A stretch of 64,000 nucleotides of DNA from Leptotrichia hongkongensis (GCF_007990635.1 NZ_AP019846.1:1550001-1614000), one strand, 5' to 3'; shown: positions 18,234-27,589, numbered from the stretch's first letter. Notes: a model not told the origin generated them from the sequence alone. Made by a program: numbers and translations.

Positions 18234-20702
18234 TTACTTCATCTTTTTTAAAATTTCACTTTTACTTTCAACTACCTTGTTTCTTGGCAAAGCCGATAAA
18301 AATTTTTTTCCATACATTTTTTTTATTATTCTGTTATCTAGAATTATAATATTTCCGCTATCAGTCTTGCTTCTAATAAGCCGCCCAACTCCCTGCTTAA
18401 ACTTAATTACAGCTTGCGGAACTTGATAGTCATTAAACGGGTTCTGTCCATTTTTTCTAATGTTTTCAATAATCGCTTCAGTTACAGGGTCATTTGGCAC
18501 TTTAAACGGCAGTTTTGTGATGATTACTGATTGCAGCTGTTCCCCCTGTACATCTACACCTTCCCAAAAACTGTCTGTCCCAAATAATATTGGATTTTTA
18601 GAATTTTTAAATATTTCTATCATTTCGTGCCTTGGAAAATCATTTTGCTTTATAAGCGTATATTCCTTTTCTGAGAAACGTGATTTTAACTGGTTGTATA
18701 AAAAGTTCAACGCACTATATGAAGTAAATAATAAAAAACAATGCCCTTTCGTATTTTTTATTACACCTTCAATAAATTCTTCCAAATCCCTTAAAAATTC
18801 GATATTTGTTGGATCAAGTGCATCTTCTGGAATATAAACTTTCATTTGTTTTTCGTAATCAAATGGCGATTTTACAATCCTTTCGTCTATTTTCCTACGA
18901 TTTTCCTTCATAAGCCCAATACTTTTTTTATAATAATCAAATTTATTGTCAACAGCAAGTGTCGCTGAAGTAAAAACCATCCTATCCATTTTTGTAAACA
19001 AATTATCGTTCAGTTCATCCGAAATATCGAAAGGAGTAGCATATAATTTTACATTTGGACGAGTTGTAGTAACATTAGCCCAGTAAACATACCCTTCTTC
19101 TTTCCCTTCCAGAATAAACTCAAATTTCTTATAATATTGCTTCAATCTTTCATAATATCTTGAAAATTCAAATAAAAACCCCTCTTTATCTTCCAAATTA
19201 TAATTGCTCACTGTATTTAAAAACTTATTAATTCTTATAACTAAATTTCCATAACTTTCCTTAAATTGGCTATTAATTTCCATAACTTCACGAAAAGCCA
19301 TATTACTTTGCATTTTCTGCTTATCAATTTTTATTTTGATTTCCCTGTTGTTATTATTTTCTGAAAAAAGATATATCAATTTATCAAAAATATCTATTCC
19401 CTTATCGTAAAATATATTCAATTCTGCAATAGCATCTTCCTTCAATTCATCGACTTTCTCATATTCTTCACTTGAAAGACTTTCGTTCAGATAAGTCATT
19501 AATCTTACAATAGCCCCACCATTGCTGGAATTTACGACACGTCTATTATAAATATTCCCCATAAGCCGTCCAAATGATATTTTTGACGTTTCAAAAGTAA
19601 AATAATTTCGAGCTGTATCTTCTATATTGTGAGCCTCATCAAAAACAACAATATCATAATTTGGCAAAATTGAATAATTTGTATAAAACCCTGTCTGATT
19701 TCTAATTGCCAAATCAGCAAAAAACATATGATGATTGACAATAAGAAGTGTAGCATCTGCAACATTTTTTCTAGCTTTAAAAAAATGGCATTTTGAATAA
19801 TGCGGACATTTTACGCCTTTGCACATATCCACTTCACTGTTCACTTTTTCCCATATACTATTTGAAATCTCATATTTCAGTTCATTCCTGTCACCTGTCC
19901 TTGTAACATTTTTATCCCAGTCAATAAGATTTCTTATAATATTTTTTTCAGTTCTTTCCTCTTCCGTATCTGTTTCTTTCTCTGTAACATCTATATTATA
20001 AAGTTTCCTCTTACAAAGATAATTCCCACGCCCTTTCACAATCTGATAATTAAAATCTTCATTAATAATTTTTTTTAAAAGCGGAATGTCCTTATTAACA
20101 AGCTGTTCCTGCAAATTGATGGTATTTGTGGAAACAATTACCTTTAGATTATTTTCAATAGCGTAAAGCAATGTTGGCAATAAATAGGCAATCGTCTTTC
20201 CAGTACCAGTACCAGCCTCTACTATAAGTTTCTTATTCTCATTCATGCTATTTTCAATAAACTTAGCCATTTCATACTGCTCACGCCGTACCTCAAATTT
20301 TCCAAAATTCTTATGAATAGCCCCATTTTCACCAAAATATTCATCCACATCTATCTTTATAAATTCTTTTAAAGGCACAATCACATAAATATCATCCACA
20401 GCATTATTCACAATGTATGAAGCTCCCCCAACTTCTCCATACATGCTGGAAATACTCACATCTTCATCAGAAGGAATTAGCACTCCAAACGGATGATTAT
20501 GTATTATAACTTCATTTTTTCTCATCATATTTAATAATGCAGCAACAGAACTGGAATTTCCTCTCGCAATAACTTCGACTTCAGAAACTATCCCCTCTCC
20601 ATTAGGAATCCCACGAAAAAATACTTCATTTCCACCAGATTCACTAATTTCCAGACGCATTTTTTCTATCGTTTTCGCATTAATAAATTCAGCAACTTTC
20701 AT
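18234..20702 (-). CDS. DinG-like helicase with N-terminal JAMM domain
   Basis: 822 residues from the ATG at 20702, which follows AGGAGGA; an upstream in-frame start lacks a site. Residues 1-115 form a RadC/JAMM-like domain with Glu26 (GGNEVFF) and the exact metal pattern H68-x-H70-x7-S78-x2-D81 in HNHPFGVLIPSDEDV. From about 145 comes an XPD/DinG superfamily 2 helicase: Walker A VEAGTGTGKT, four iron-sulfur type cysteines (NYLCKR, CKGVKCPHYSKC), VFDEAHNIED and the C-terminal motif KFKQGVGRLIRS. Firmicutes DinG often carries an exonuclease domain in this place; here a JAMM domain is found. Likely a DNA repair helicase. Confidence 0.85.
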   Translation of the reverse strand: MKVAEFINAKTIEKMRLEISESGGNEVFFRGIPNGEGIVSEVEVIARGNSSSVAALLNMMRKNEVIIHNHPFGVLIPSDEDVSISSMYGEVGGASYIVNNAVDDIYVIVPLKEFIKIDVDEYFGENGAIHKNFGKFEVRREQYEMAKFIENSMNENKKLIVEAGTGTGKTIAYLLPTLLYAIENNLKVIVSTNTINLQEQLVNKDIPLLKKIINEDFNYQIVKGRGNYLCKRKLYNIDVTEKETDTEEERTEKNIIRNLIDWDKNVTRTGDRNELKYEISNSIWEKVNSEVDMCKGVKCPHYSKCHFFKARKNVADATLLIVNHHMFFADLAIRNQTGFYTNYSILPNYDIVVFDEAHNIEDTARNYFTFETSKISFGRLMGNIYNRRVVNSSNGGAIVRLMTYLNESLSSEEYEKVDELKEDAIAELNIFYDKGIDIFDKLIYLFSENNNNREIKIKIDKQKMQSNMAFREVMEINSQFKESYGNLVIRINKFLNTVSNYNLEDKEGFLFEFSRYYERLKQYYKKFEFILEGKEEGYVYWANVTTTRPNVKLYATPFDISDELNDNLFTKMDRMVFTSATLAVDNKFDYYKKSIGLMKENRRKIDERIVKSPFDYEKQMKVYIPEDALDPTNIEFLRDLEEFIEGVIKNTKGHCFLLFTSYSALNFLYNQLKSRFSEKEYTLIKQNDFPRHEMIEIFKNSKNPILFGTDSFWEGVDVQGEQLQSVIITKLPFKVPNDPVTEAIIENIRKNGQNPFNDYQVPQAVIKFKQGVGRLIRSKTDSGNIIILDNRIIKKMYGKKFLSALPRNKVVESKSEILKKMK

Positions 20703-20711
20703 CTTTCCTCC

Positions 20712-20732
20712 TATAGTAAAGATTTTACTATA
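20712..20732 (-). promoter_or_regulatory. palindrome at the helicase promoter
   Basis: Perfect dyad TATAGTAAA-GAT-TTTACTATA lies ten bases before the helicase start. On the minus strand it overlaps a plausible -10 (TAAAAT), with TTGAAA 17 bases further upstream. It could be an operator or an mRNA hairpin. No matching palindrome was seen elsewhere in the window. Confidence 0.4.
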
Positions 20733-20771
20733 TAATAGGCTTTTTTTCAACTTTTCTTTTTAAAAATATAG

Positions 20772-20818
20772 AAAAAAGCCATTTGATATAATTTTAAAAA
20801 TTATATAAACAGCTTTTT
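20772..20818 (-). terminator. terminator after the MliC-like gene
   Basis: AAAAAGC pairs with GCTTTTT around an inner A/T stem, and on the minus strand it is followed by T residues. It separates the MliC-type gene from the helicase promoter. Confidence 0.6.
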
Positions 20819-20856
20819 AAATTAGTTTTTAATTGTTAATTTTAATTTTTTAGACC

Positions 20857-21480
20857 TTATTCTTCAATTGAACCATGCCCAGAGTTTTGAAGGCTACAGC
20901 TTTTATCTTTTCCATTTTCTGTGTAAACAGCTTCGTTTCCTTTCATATGGATAGAGATATTTCCATTTGAATATCTTTCTCCACTACCAGATGATGCTGA
21001 ATTTAAAGTGTGAATTCCACCATAACCATCAGCTACTTTTACTTTGTCTGTTGAAACATTTTCAACTGTTATATCTTGATAACCGTCACAGCTGAATTTT
21101 CTTAGCAAATTGTTACTAGAACTTTGATTGTTGCTAGTTGAACTGTCACTTGCTGTCATAGAACAGCTTTCATCGCTTCCATTTTTTGTGAAGACTGCAT
21201 CATTTCCTTTTATGTGAATTGAAACTCCTCCACCTTTGTACTCTTCTCCACTACCAGATTTTGTTAATTTCAGATTGTAAACTTTTCCATTTGCATCTGT
21301 CAATTTTACTCTGTCTGTTGAAAGATTTTGTACTGTTACTTCTTTGTTGCTGCAACTAAACTTTCTTGATAAATTTGATGCTTTTTTTGAAGATTTTGCT
21401 GCTGCGGCTGAAAAACCAATAGAACTAATAGCTAAAACTCCAACTAAAGCTGTTAAAATCATTTTTTTTGTTGATTTCAT
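20857..21480 (-). CDS. exported protein with two MliC-type lysozyme-inhibitor domains
   Basis: 207 residues with a signal peptide (about 1-28, ending SAAAAKS) and two copies of a domain of about 70 residues. Copy one runs from FSCSNKEVTVQNLS to SIHIKGNDAVFTKNG and Cys; copy two from FSCDGYQDITVENVS to SIHMKGNEAVYTENG and Cys. The pattern FSC...VTV...L...YxxG-G-NISIHxKGxEAxxxxNG...C matches MliC/PliC inhibitors of C-type lysozyme, with the pair of cysteines at the domain ends. A serine/asparagine linker joins the copies. It would protect the wall against host lysozyme, for example in saliva. Confidence 0.72.
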   Translation of the reverse strand: MKSTKKMILTALVGVLAISSIGFSAAAAKSSKKASNLSRKFSCSNKEVTVQNLSTDRVKLTDANGKVYNLKLTKSGSGEEYKGGGVSIHIKGNDAVFTKNGSDESCSMTASDSSTSNNQSSSNNLLRKFSCDGYQDITVENVSTDKVKVADGYGGIHTLNSASSGSGERYSNGNISIHMKGNEAVYTENGKDKSCSLQNSGHGSIEE

Positions 21481-21743
21481 AACACTCACTCTCTTTTCTT
21501 CAATTTATTTTTTATTATATGCTCAAACTCCTAAAAATGAAACATATAAATTCTGTTTGAGAATAGCCCAAACTGTATCCATTTTAAAGTAATCTGGCTA
21601 TAACAATTACATTTTTTGAAATTTTTGAATCCCTTCTCAAATTTCAATATGAGTATACCTTACTTTACTTTGATTTCAATATTTAATCGATTATATTTTT
21701 AATAGATTTCTAATATAATAATCCTATAAAAAAAATAACTCTA

Positions 21744-22427
21744 TCACCTGTGTAATCTACGTTTAAACTCTTCTTTATAAGACTTATACGCATATCTTAA
21801 CATTATACTCAAAATAAATAACGGAATAGATGAAAATATGCTCCAAGTCATCTTTTTACTAATAATCAGTTCCAAAATCAAAAGAAATATTCCAACAAAA
21901 AAAATGAAAAAATTTAGTATCTTTAATCTGTCACTCTTATGCTTATCCCAGACATATGAAAAAACAAGACTAATAAGATAAAGAGCGATAACAATAGGAA
22001 TTCCACGCTTTATACTCCAAGTCAACTTTTTATCTCCAAAATCAAGCAATAAAAAATAACTTGTAAATCCACTTAACAATAAAAATAGATTTGTTCTCAT
22101 TCTATATAAATCCAAAAAAACAAACAATCCTAAATCAAATATTAAAATAGACGGAATTGCATAATAACCCCATTCCAATTTTCCATACATTATCAAATTT
22201 TGAAAAAGAACTTCCAGAATCGAAATTATTGATATTGTAAAAAATGATAAAAAAATAGCCTTTTTAACTTTCTTCATTTTCATTTCGTACAAATTTATAT
22301 TAATCATCGGATATTCCTTTACAAATTTCTTTTCTTCCAGACCCTTTATCTCAGGAACAGGCGTTTCACACAATGGACATCTTTTCGCACCGTCTTCCAG
22401 CTCTACTCCACATTTTATACAATACAT
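21744..22427 (-). CDS. zinc-ribbon membrane protein (DUF6320-like)
   Basis: 227 residues: an N-terminal zinc ribbon (CIKCGVELEDGAKRCPLC) then six hydrophobic helices from about residue 55 and a basic tail. A segment around the sequence TWSI occurs twice (LTWSIKRGIPIVIAL and MTWSIFSSIPLFILS), suggesting internal repeats. It lies beside the acyltransferase at 22530-23939, a pairing I recall for DUF6320 proteins. Its job is unknown; it may anchor or export the product of its neighbour. Confidence 0.65.
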   Translation of the reverse strand: MYCIKCGVELEDGAKRCPLCETPVPEIKGLEEKKFVKEYPMININLYEMKMKKVKKAIFLSFFTISIISILEVLFQNLIMYGKLEWGYYAIPSILIFDLGLFVFLDLYRMRTNLFLLLSGFTSYFLLLDFGDKKLTWSIKRGIPIVIALYLISLVFSYVWDKHKSDRLKILNFFIFFVGIFLLILELIISKKMTWSIFSSIPLFILSIMLRYAYKSYKEEFKRRLHR

Positions 22428-22529
22428 ATTTATCCTCTTTTTCTATAATAATTTTACTTTAAAACTAGTCTCAAAAGTTGCGCTATCCATTTTAAAACAT
22501 AATTTTTATTCGTATTAATTTGTTAAACA

Positions 22530-23939
22530 CTAAAAATAATTAGTAATAATCTTAGATTTTATTCCTCTCTTTCTTAAATAAACAAAAAAATCCCTCTCAA
22601 TATCATAATTTGCAGTCAAATTTCCAAAATTTACATAAACCTTATTAAAGTCACTTACAACTCCCATCTTGATTTTGCACCTTTTGCTTGGTGGCGGTAA
22701 AAATCGGAATCCCTTTAGATACTTTTCATACTTTTTATCAACTTTAAAAATTCCTAAATTTGAAAATCCTGTTGTATAGCCCCGTTCTCCGTAATAATCA
22801 AATATAAATGGGAAAAACATACGTTTTATCAAATATGGAACAGACTTTATTATTATATTTTGTATTGGATTCATTGCCTTGTATATACTTTTGTAAAATT
22901 CTTTTTTTGTAATTTTTAAGGCAAAATAGTTATCCAGATAAGTTATGATTTCAGAGAGGGAATATGCACCAAGACTTGCATCCATGCTAGGAGTTATGTT
23001 TATAAAAAAATTTCTGTATGTAGTTTCTTCAAAAATTTTTCGCAAATCAACCGGCACTCCTATCACAATTGGATTTTTGGCTTGTGAATACCTATCCAGC
23101 AAAATTTTGAAATATACTGAAAGAAGATATTTCCCAATAGTAGTCCCATATTTTTTACTCTCCACCTTCAGGCTTTCCACATCAATTTCTCCAGTTGTAA
23201 TATGGTACTGCCCCTTTTCCAGTATTTTCATTGGCAAGTGAAATGCTGACTTTATAGTAGTTTCCTTACTCACTTTCCTCATATACTTTTCATAAAGATC
23301 GACATACTCATTTTTTTGAGAATTTTTCAATCCACTGTCATTTCCCAGCAGTTCTCTTGTTTTTTCAAAAAAGTTTTTTTCAGATTTTTTATTTTCAAAA
23401 TCTTTTTCATTTTTATTTATCTTTTTCCCAAAATTAATTATTTTATTTATTTTTTCAATTTCTATTTCCTTCTTTTTTTCAGTCTTGTAAATTAAATTAT
23501 TCTTTTTATCTTTTTCAAAATTTTCCAAAAAATACCTTTTCTCCAAATATTCTTCAATCAAATCCTGAAAAAATAATGCCGCACCTTTTCCATCGGTCAA
23601 AAAATGTGCTATTTCTATCGACAATTTATTATTAAAATAAATGATCCTAAGCGGATTATCCTTCTGTATATCCGTACAAGGATAAGTTTTCTCCTCTTCA
23701 ATTATAAAATGAGTCTTTTTCTGCTGCAAATAATTCCAAAAAATTCCCTTTTTCAGTTCCGAATTATAGAATGGATATTTCTTCTCAAGCGAAATTACAA
23801 CATTTTGCAATATTTCCAAGTCAATATTTTTAGAAAACAATACTGAAAGCCGAAAACAGGTTGTTCTTCCTTCGCTAATTATTGAAGAATATGTTTTTGC
23901 AAAAGCGTCAAGCTCATACCATATTTTTTCATTTTTCAC
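22530..23939 (-). CDS. condensation-type acyltransferase (alcohol acetyltransferase-like)
   Basis: 469 residues of the CoA-dependent acyltransferase fold. The HHxxxDG-type active motif appears as IAHFLTDGKGAALF near residue 110, with the later structural stretch IVIGVPVDLRK. Residues about 150-210 are an inserted lysine/glutamate-rich low-complexity loop. The start is a GTG after AGAGGA. Relatives are annotated as alcohol acetyltransferases or acyltransferases of lipids; the substrate is not visible. It sits with the zinc-ribbon membrane protein and a patatin, so a lipid role is plausible. Confidence 0.68.
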   Translation of the reverse strand: MKNEKIWYELDAFAKTYSSIISEGRTTCFRLSVLFSKNIDLEILQNVVISLEKKYPFYNSELKKGIFWNYLQQKKTHFIIEEEKTYPCTDIQKDNPLRIIYFNNKLSIEIAHFLTDGKGAALFFQDLIEEYLEKRYFLENFEKDKKNNLIYKTEKKKEIEIEKINKIINFGKKINKNEKDFENKKSEKNFFEKTRELLGNDSGLKNSQKNEYVDLYEKYMRKVSKETTIKSAFHLPMKILEKGQYHITTGEIDVESLKVESKKYGTTIGKYLLSVYFKILLDRYSQAKNPIVIGVPVDLRKIFEETTYRNFFINITPSMDASLGAYSLSEIITYLDNYFALKITKKEFYKSIYKAMNPIQNIIIKSVPYLIKRMFFPFIFDYYGERGYTTGFSNLGIFKVDKKYEKYLKGFRFLPPPSKRCKIKMGVVSDFNKVYVNFGNLTANYDIERDFFVYLRKRGIKSKIITNYF

Positions 23940-24068
23940 TTTTATCCTCTTCTGTTTTATTTATTTTTTTACTTCCAAAGCATTATTTAAACAAGCTTGC
24001 TCAAAACTTTCCTTTTACAAATTCAACTCTTATTTATAAATGCTCAAGTTCAGATAATCAAAAAATTA

Positions 24069-24920
24069 TTACCCTTCCAAATATTTTTTCAAATTTTCAT
24101 AATTTTTTTTCGCTGTTTCATAGCCAATACTATACACTTCCAAAAGTTTCTTCTTATTTTTCTCAATTCTCCCAAGTGTCAGTTCCACTTCTGGACGAAT
24201 CACAAAAATCTCTCCTTTTGCCTCTAGCTCATCAATATAGTCAAGCACTTCATTATATCGGCTATATCTTGTATTCATAAGTTCTACAAATTTAGGAAAC
24301 TTTTTATATTTTATCCCAGTAATTTTACCCAATGCACTTTGTTTTTTTCTATAATTTTTATCACGTGTCAAGACAACTACATTTTTTGTATTTCCATTTT
24401 CCATAGACTTTTTAATTGGTATTGAATCAGAAACTCCGCCATCTAGATAAACATTTCCATTAATATTAACCATTCTGGCAAGCAACGGCAAAGAGCTTGA
24501 AGCTCTTACATAAACAGTGTCCTTGTCAAAGTCTTTGACTTCCGGATATTCCGCTTCTCCAGTCTCACAATTTGTAATTACTACCTGAAATTTTGTCTTA
24601 TTTTTCATAAACGCTTCATTGTCAATTGGATTCAATTTATTCGGAATCTCATCATAAACAAAGTCTACTCCAAACAAATCTCCAGTAGTAATCAAGCTGT
24701 ATAAACTGCAGTATCTTTTATCATCCAGATAATCTACCGACACATTAAACGCTCTTTTATGCTGTTTTGCTAAATAACTGCAGGCATGGCAAGCTCCCGC
24801 AGATACGCCTATGCAACTATCAAATTCAATATTTTTTTCTAAAAAGAAATCCAGCACTCCTGCCGTAAATATCCCCCGAAGTCCTCCACCTTCTAATACT
24901 AACCCTGTTTTTTCTTTCAT
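24069..24920 (-). CDS. patatin-like phospholipase
   Basis: 283 residues from the ATG at 24920, nine bases after AAAGGG. The oxyanion loop LEGGGLRGIFTAG, the nucleophile GVSAGAC and the dyad aspartate DGGVSDSIPI are all present, so it should be an active serine lipid hydrolase. No signal peptide, hence cytoplasmic or inner-face. It is similar in build to RssA/YjjU-type bacterial patatins and lies next to the acyltransferase pair. Confidence 0.9.
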   Translation of the reverse strand: MKEKTGLVLEGGGLRGIFTAGVLDFFLEKNIEFDSCIGVSAGACHACSYLAKQHKRAFNVSVDYLDDKRYCSLYSLITTGDLFGVDFVYDEIPNKLNPIDNEAFMKNKTKFQVVITNCETGEAEYPEVKDFDKDTVYVRASSSLPLLARMVNINGNVYLDGGVSDSIPIKKSMENGNTKNVVVLTRDKNYRKKQSALGKITGIKYKKFPKFVELMNTRYSRYNEVLDYIDELEAKGEIFVIRPEVELTLGRIEKNKKKLLEVYSIGYETAKKNYENLKKYLEG

Positions 24921-25123
24921 TAATTTCATCCCTTTCAATATTAATTTTTTGTTTTCTCCTATTATACACCCTTTGATTGTATTTTTCTACTTTTTTAATA
25001 ATTTAATTTTTTACTGTTCAAATTTTTGAAATAAATTATTAGAAAAAATTGATTTCTATTAATTGTCAAGGTGTAATTAAAACGTAGGTTTGCAAGTATT
25101 ATACTAAAATTGAAAAAAATGTG

Positions 25124-25152
25124 TTGACAACTTAACTATTTTTTAGTATAAT
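25124..25152 (+). promoter_or_regulatory. dps promoter
   Basis: TTGACA (25124-25129), 17-base spacer, TATAAT (25147-25152). The start codon lies 53 bases further on. Confidence 0.9.
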
Positions 25153-25155
25153 AAA

Positions 25156-25172
25156 TTTGTAATTATTACAAA
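25156..25172 (+). promoter_or_regulatory. PerR/Fur-like operator of dps
   Basis: Perfect 17-base palindrome TTTGTAAT-T-ATTACAAA starts three bases after the -10 box, over the expected transcription start. Size, A/T richness and the ATTAC arms fit PerR/Fur-family boxes. A PerR-like regulator is encoded at 36833-37249. The match is inferred, not shown. Confidence 0.65.
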
Positions 25173-25205
25173 TATATAAATATTATAAATTAAGGAGTGA
25201 TAAAA

Positions 25206-25643
25206 ATGTCAAAAACAGTTGAAAAATTAAATCTTTACTTAGCTAACTTGAACGTACTTTACAGAAAGGTTCAAAATTACCACTGGAACATTGTTGGTGC
25301 TGGATTCTTTTCTGTTCATGAAAAATTGGAAGAATATTATGATGCAATAAATGAACAAATTGATGACGTTGCAGAAAGAATTTTATCAATAGGAGGTCGT
25401 CCTCTAGGAACATTAAAAGACTATTTAGCAGTTACAACTATTAAGGAAGCTGAAAATAGAGAAATTTCTATTCCAGAAGCAGTAGCTGATGTAAAAAAAG
25501 AATTTGAAGCAATGTTAAAATTAGTGAAAGAAGTAAAAGAAGCGGCTGATGAGGAAAATGATTACGGAACATCTGCATTAGTTGACGAATATATTAGTAC
25601 ATATGAAAAAGATTTATGGATGTTAAACGCATACTTAAAATAA
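25206..25643 (+). CDS. dps: Dps-family ferritin-like DNA protection protein
   Basis: 145 residues; the ATG at 25206 follows AAGGAG by eight bases. Dps signature residues are seen in VQNYHWNIVG (ferroxidase His), FFSVHEKLEEYYDAINEQID (second His and acidic residues) and VAERILSIGG. It forms a dodecamer that stores iron and uses hydrogen peroxide, shielding DNA. The operator-like palindrome at 25156-25172 points to peroxide or iron control. Confidence 0.94.
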   Translation: MSKTVEKLNLYLANLNVLYRKVQNYHWNIVGAGFFSVHEKLEEYYDAINEQIDDVAERILSIGGRPLGTLKDYLAVTTIKEAENREISIPEAVADVKKEFEAMLKLVKEVKEAADEENDYGTSALVDEYISTYEKDLWMLNAYLK

Positions 25644-25699
25644 TAATCATAATTAAAAATCTTTACAAAGTCATTAAAATTACCTATTACATATATCTA

Positions 25700-25731
25700 G
25701 AGAAAATCTTTTTACAGATTTTCTCTTTTTT
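25700..25731 (+). terminator. terminator after dps
   Basis: Perfect 10-bp stem GAGAAAATCT/AGATTTTCTC followed by six T. Confidence 0.9.
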
Positions 25732-25794
25732 ATTTACAAAATATATAAAAAATGTTATAATTAATTATTAATAAAAAATTAAAAAGGTGGGGTT

Positions 25795-27315
25795 ATGGCA
25801 ATAAGTTTATTTAGTTGCAGCTATATGGGTGTGGATACTTATGTTGTAGAAGTAGAGGTTGATTTATCCAGAGGGCTGCCTGTATTTAATATAGTTGGAA
25901 TGGGGGATCAGGCGATTTCTGAAAGCAAGGAGCGTATTAGGAGCTGTTTTAAAAATGTGGGGTTTGAATTTCCTGTCAGACGTGTCCTGGTGAATTTGTC
26001 ACCTGCAAATATCAGAAAAAAGGGCAGTCATTTTGACTTGAGCATATTTTTAGGCATACTTGCAAATACAGGGCATATTTCAAATATAGACATATTAAAA
26101 AAATATCTAATTTTAGGAGAAATTTCCTTAAATGGAAAGATAAAATCAATAAATGGAGCAATAAACGCCACAATTTTAGCAAAAGAAACAAATTTTACAG
26201 GCGTTGTTGTCCCAATGGAAAATTATAATGAAGCAAAATTAATTTCAGGTGTAGAAATTATTCCTGTTGATGAAATTACAGAATTACTAGATTTTCTAGA
26301 TGGAAAAATTGATATAAAAACATTGTGTAAAAAAGCTGTCGAGATGAATGCTTCAAAATCAGAAAAAGATAAAAACTTAGATGAGACTGTTGATTTTTCA
26401 GATGTAAAAGGGCAGCTACTTGCAAAAAGGGCTTTAGAAATTGCAGCCGCTGGTGGACACAATGTATTTCTAATAGGCGATCCTGGTTCAGGTAAATCAA
26501 TGCTTGCAAAAAGATTTAATACAATTTTACCTGACATGACCGAAGAAGAAATAATCGAAACAACAAAGATTTACAGTATTTCAGGAATGCTAAGCCAAAG
26601 TGAACCAATAATACGTAACCGTCCATTTAGAGCTCCACACTATTCAGCTACACAAGTGGCTTTAGTCGGTGGTGCAAACAGAGTCGGAGAAATCACGCTG
26701 GCATTAAATGGGATATTATTTTTAGATGAAATTGGAGAGTTTGAAGGAAAAACATTGGAAACGTTAAGACAGCCTCTGGAAGATGGAAAAATCGTTATTT
26801 CAAGAGCAAACCTAAGTGTAACCTATCCAGTAAAAAATATTACAATAACTGCTTCAAATCCTACTCCCAGCGGATATTTCCCTGATAATCCACTATGTAA
26901 CGACAGTCTAAAAGAAATTAAACGTTATCAGAAAAAATTTTCAGGTCCACTTCTCGACAGAATGGATTTATATGTAGAAATGCATCAGTTAAAAAAAGAT
27001 GAAATTTTTGATGAATCTTTATCAGAAAAATCCAAAGAAATTCAAAAAAGAGTTATAAAAGCTCGTGAAGTCCAAAAACAACGTTTTAATTCAAATACTC
27101 TAAACAGAGATATGAATAAGAAACAATTAAATAAATATTGCAAAATAGATGAAGAAAGTGAAGAAATTATGAAATCTGCCATTGATAATTTAAAATTGTC
27201 AGTCAGAATGTTTGATAAAATCTTGAAGATATCTAGAACAATAGCAGATTTAGATGGTGAAGAAAACATAAAAAAGGAACATTTATTGGAGGCACTAAAT
27301 TATCGACGAAAATAA
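25795..27315 (+). CDS. comM: ComM-like Mg-chelatase AAA+ ATPase
   Basis: 506 residues with an N-terminal ChlI-like domain (VDLSRGLPVFNIVGMGD), Walker A LIGDPGSGKSMLAKRF near residue 230, FRAPHYSATQVALVGG, Walker B ILFLDEIGEF and a C-terminal lid with LNYRRK at the very end. ComM is a hexameric helicase that promotes branch migration during natural transformation. The ATG has a GGTGGGG site. No other competence gene is in the window. Confidence 0.93.
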   Translation: MAISLFSCSYMGVDTYVVEVEVDLSRGLPVFNIVGMGDQAISESKERIRSCFKNVGFEFPVRRVLVNLSPANIRKKGSHFDLSIFLGILANTGHISNIDILKKYLILGEISLNGKIKSINGAINATILAKETNFTGVVVPMENYNEAKLISGVEIIPVDEITELLDFLDGKIDIKTLCKKAVEMNASKSEKDKNLDETVDFSDVKGQLLAKRALEIAAAGGHNVFLIGDPGSGKSMLAKRFNTILPDMTEEEIIETTKIYSISGMLSQSEPIIRNRPFRAPHYSATQVALVGGANRVGEITLALNGILFLDEIGEFEGKTLETLRQPLEDGKIVISRANLSVTYPVKNITITASNPTPSGYFPDNPLCNDSLKEIKRYQKKFSGPLLDRMDLYVEMHQLKKDEIFDESLSEKSKEIQKRVIKAREVQKQRFNSNTLNRDMNKKQLNKYCKIDEESEEIMKSAIDNLKLSVRMFDKILKISRTIADLDGEENIKKEHLLEALNYRRK

Positions 27316-27381
27316 ATAGCACTAAACTTATTAAAAAAAGAATTTTTTAATAACAAGCAGTCTTAATACTTGTAAAATAGC

Positions 27382-27485
27382 ATAGTAAAACTAGTTTAAA
27401 ACAGAACTCAAAAATTATGACTATTTTACTCAAACCCTAAATTATATAATTTCTATCAGTTCAATTTTAAATGGGTTCGAGTATA
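27382..27485 (+). mobile_element. 105-bp MITE-like repeat, copy 2
   Basis: Same element as at 6853-6957, here in plus orientation between comM and the shared terminator. Its left end reads CATAGT instead of TATAGT, so one flanking TA has changed. The stretch 27316-27589 holds nothing else recognisable. Confidence 0.75.
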
Positions 27486-27589
27486 AAATCAGAAAATTTA
27501 TGAAATTAAATTTATTTTCTGTAAAATTACAAAAGTTTTTAAGAGGGATACTTAAAAATTAGATTTGATTTTTATAATTTAGGAAAATA

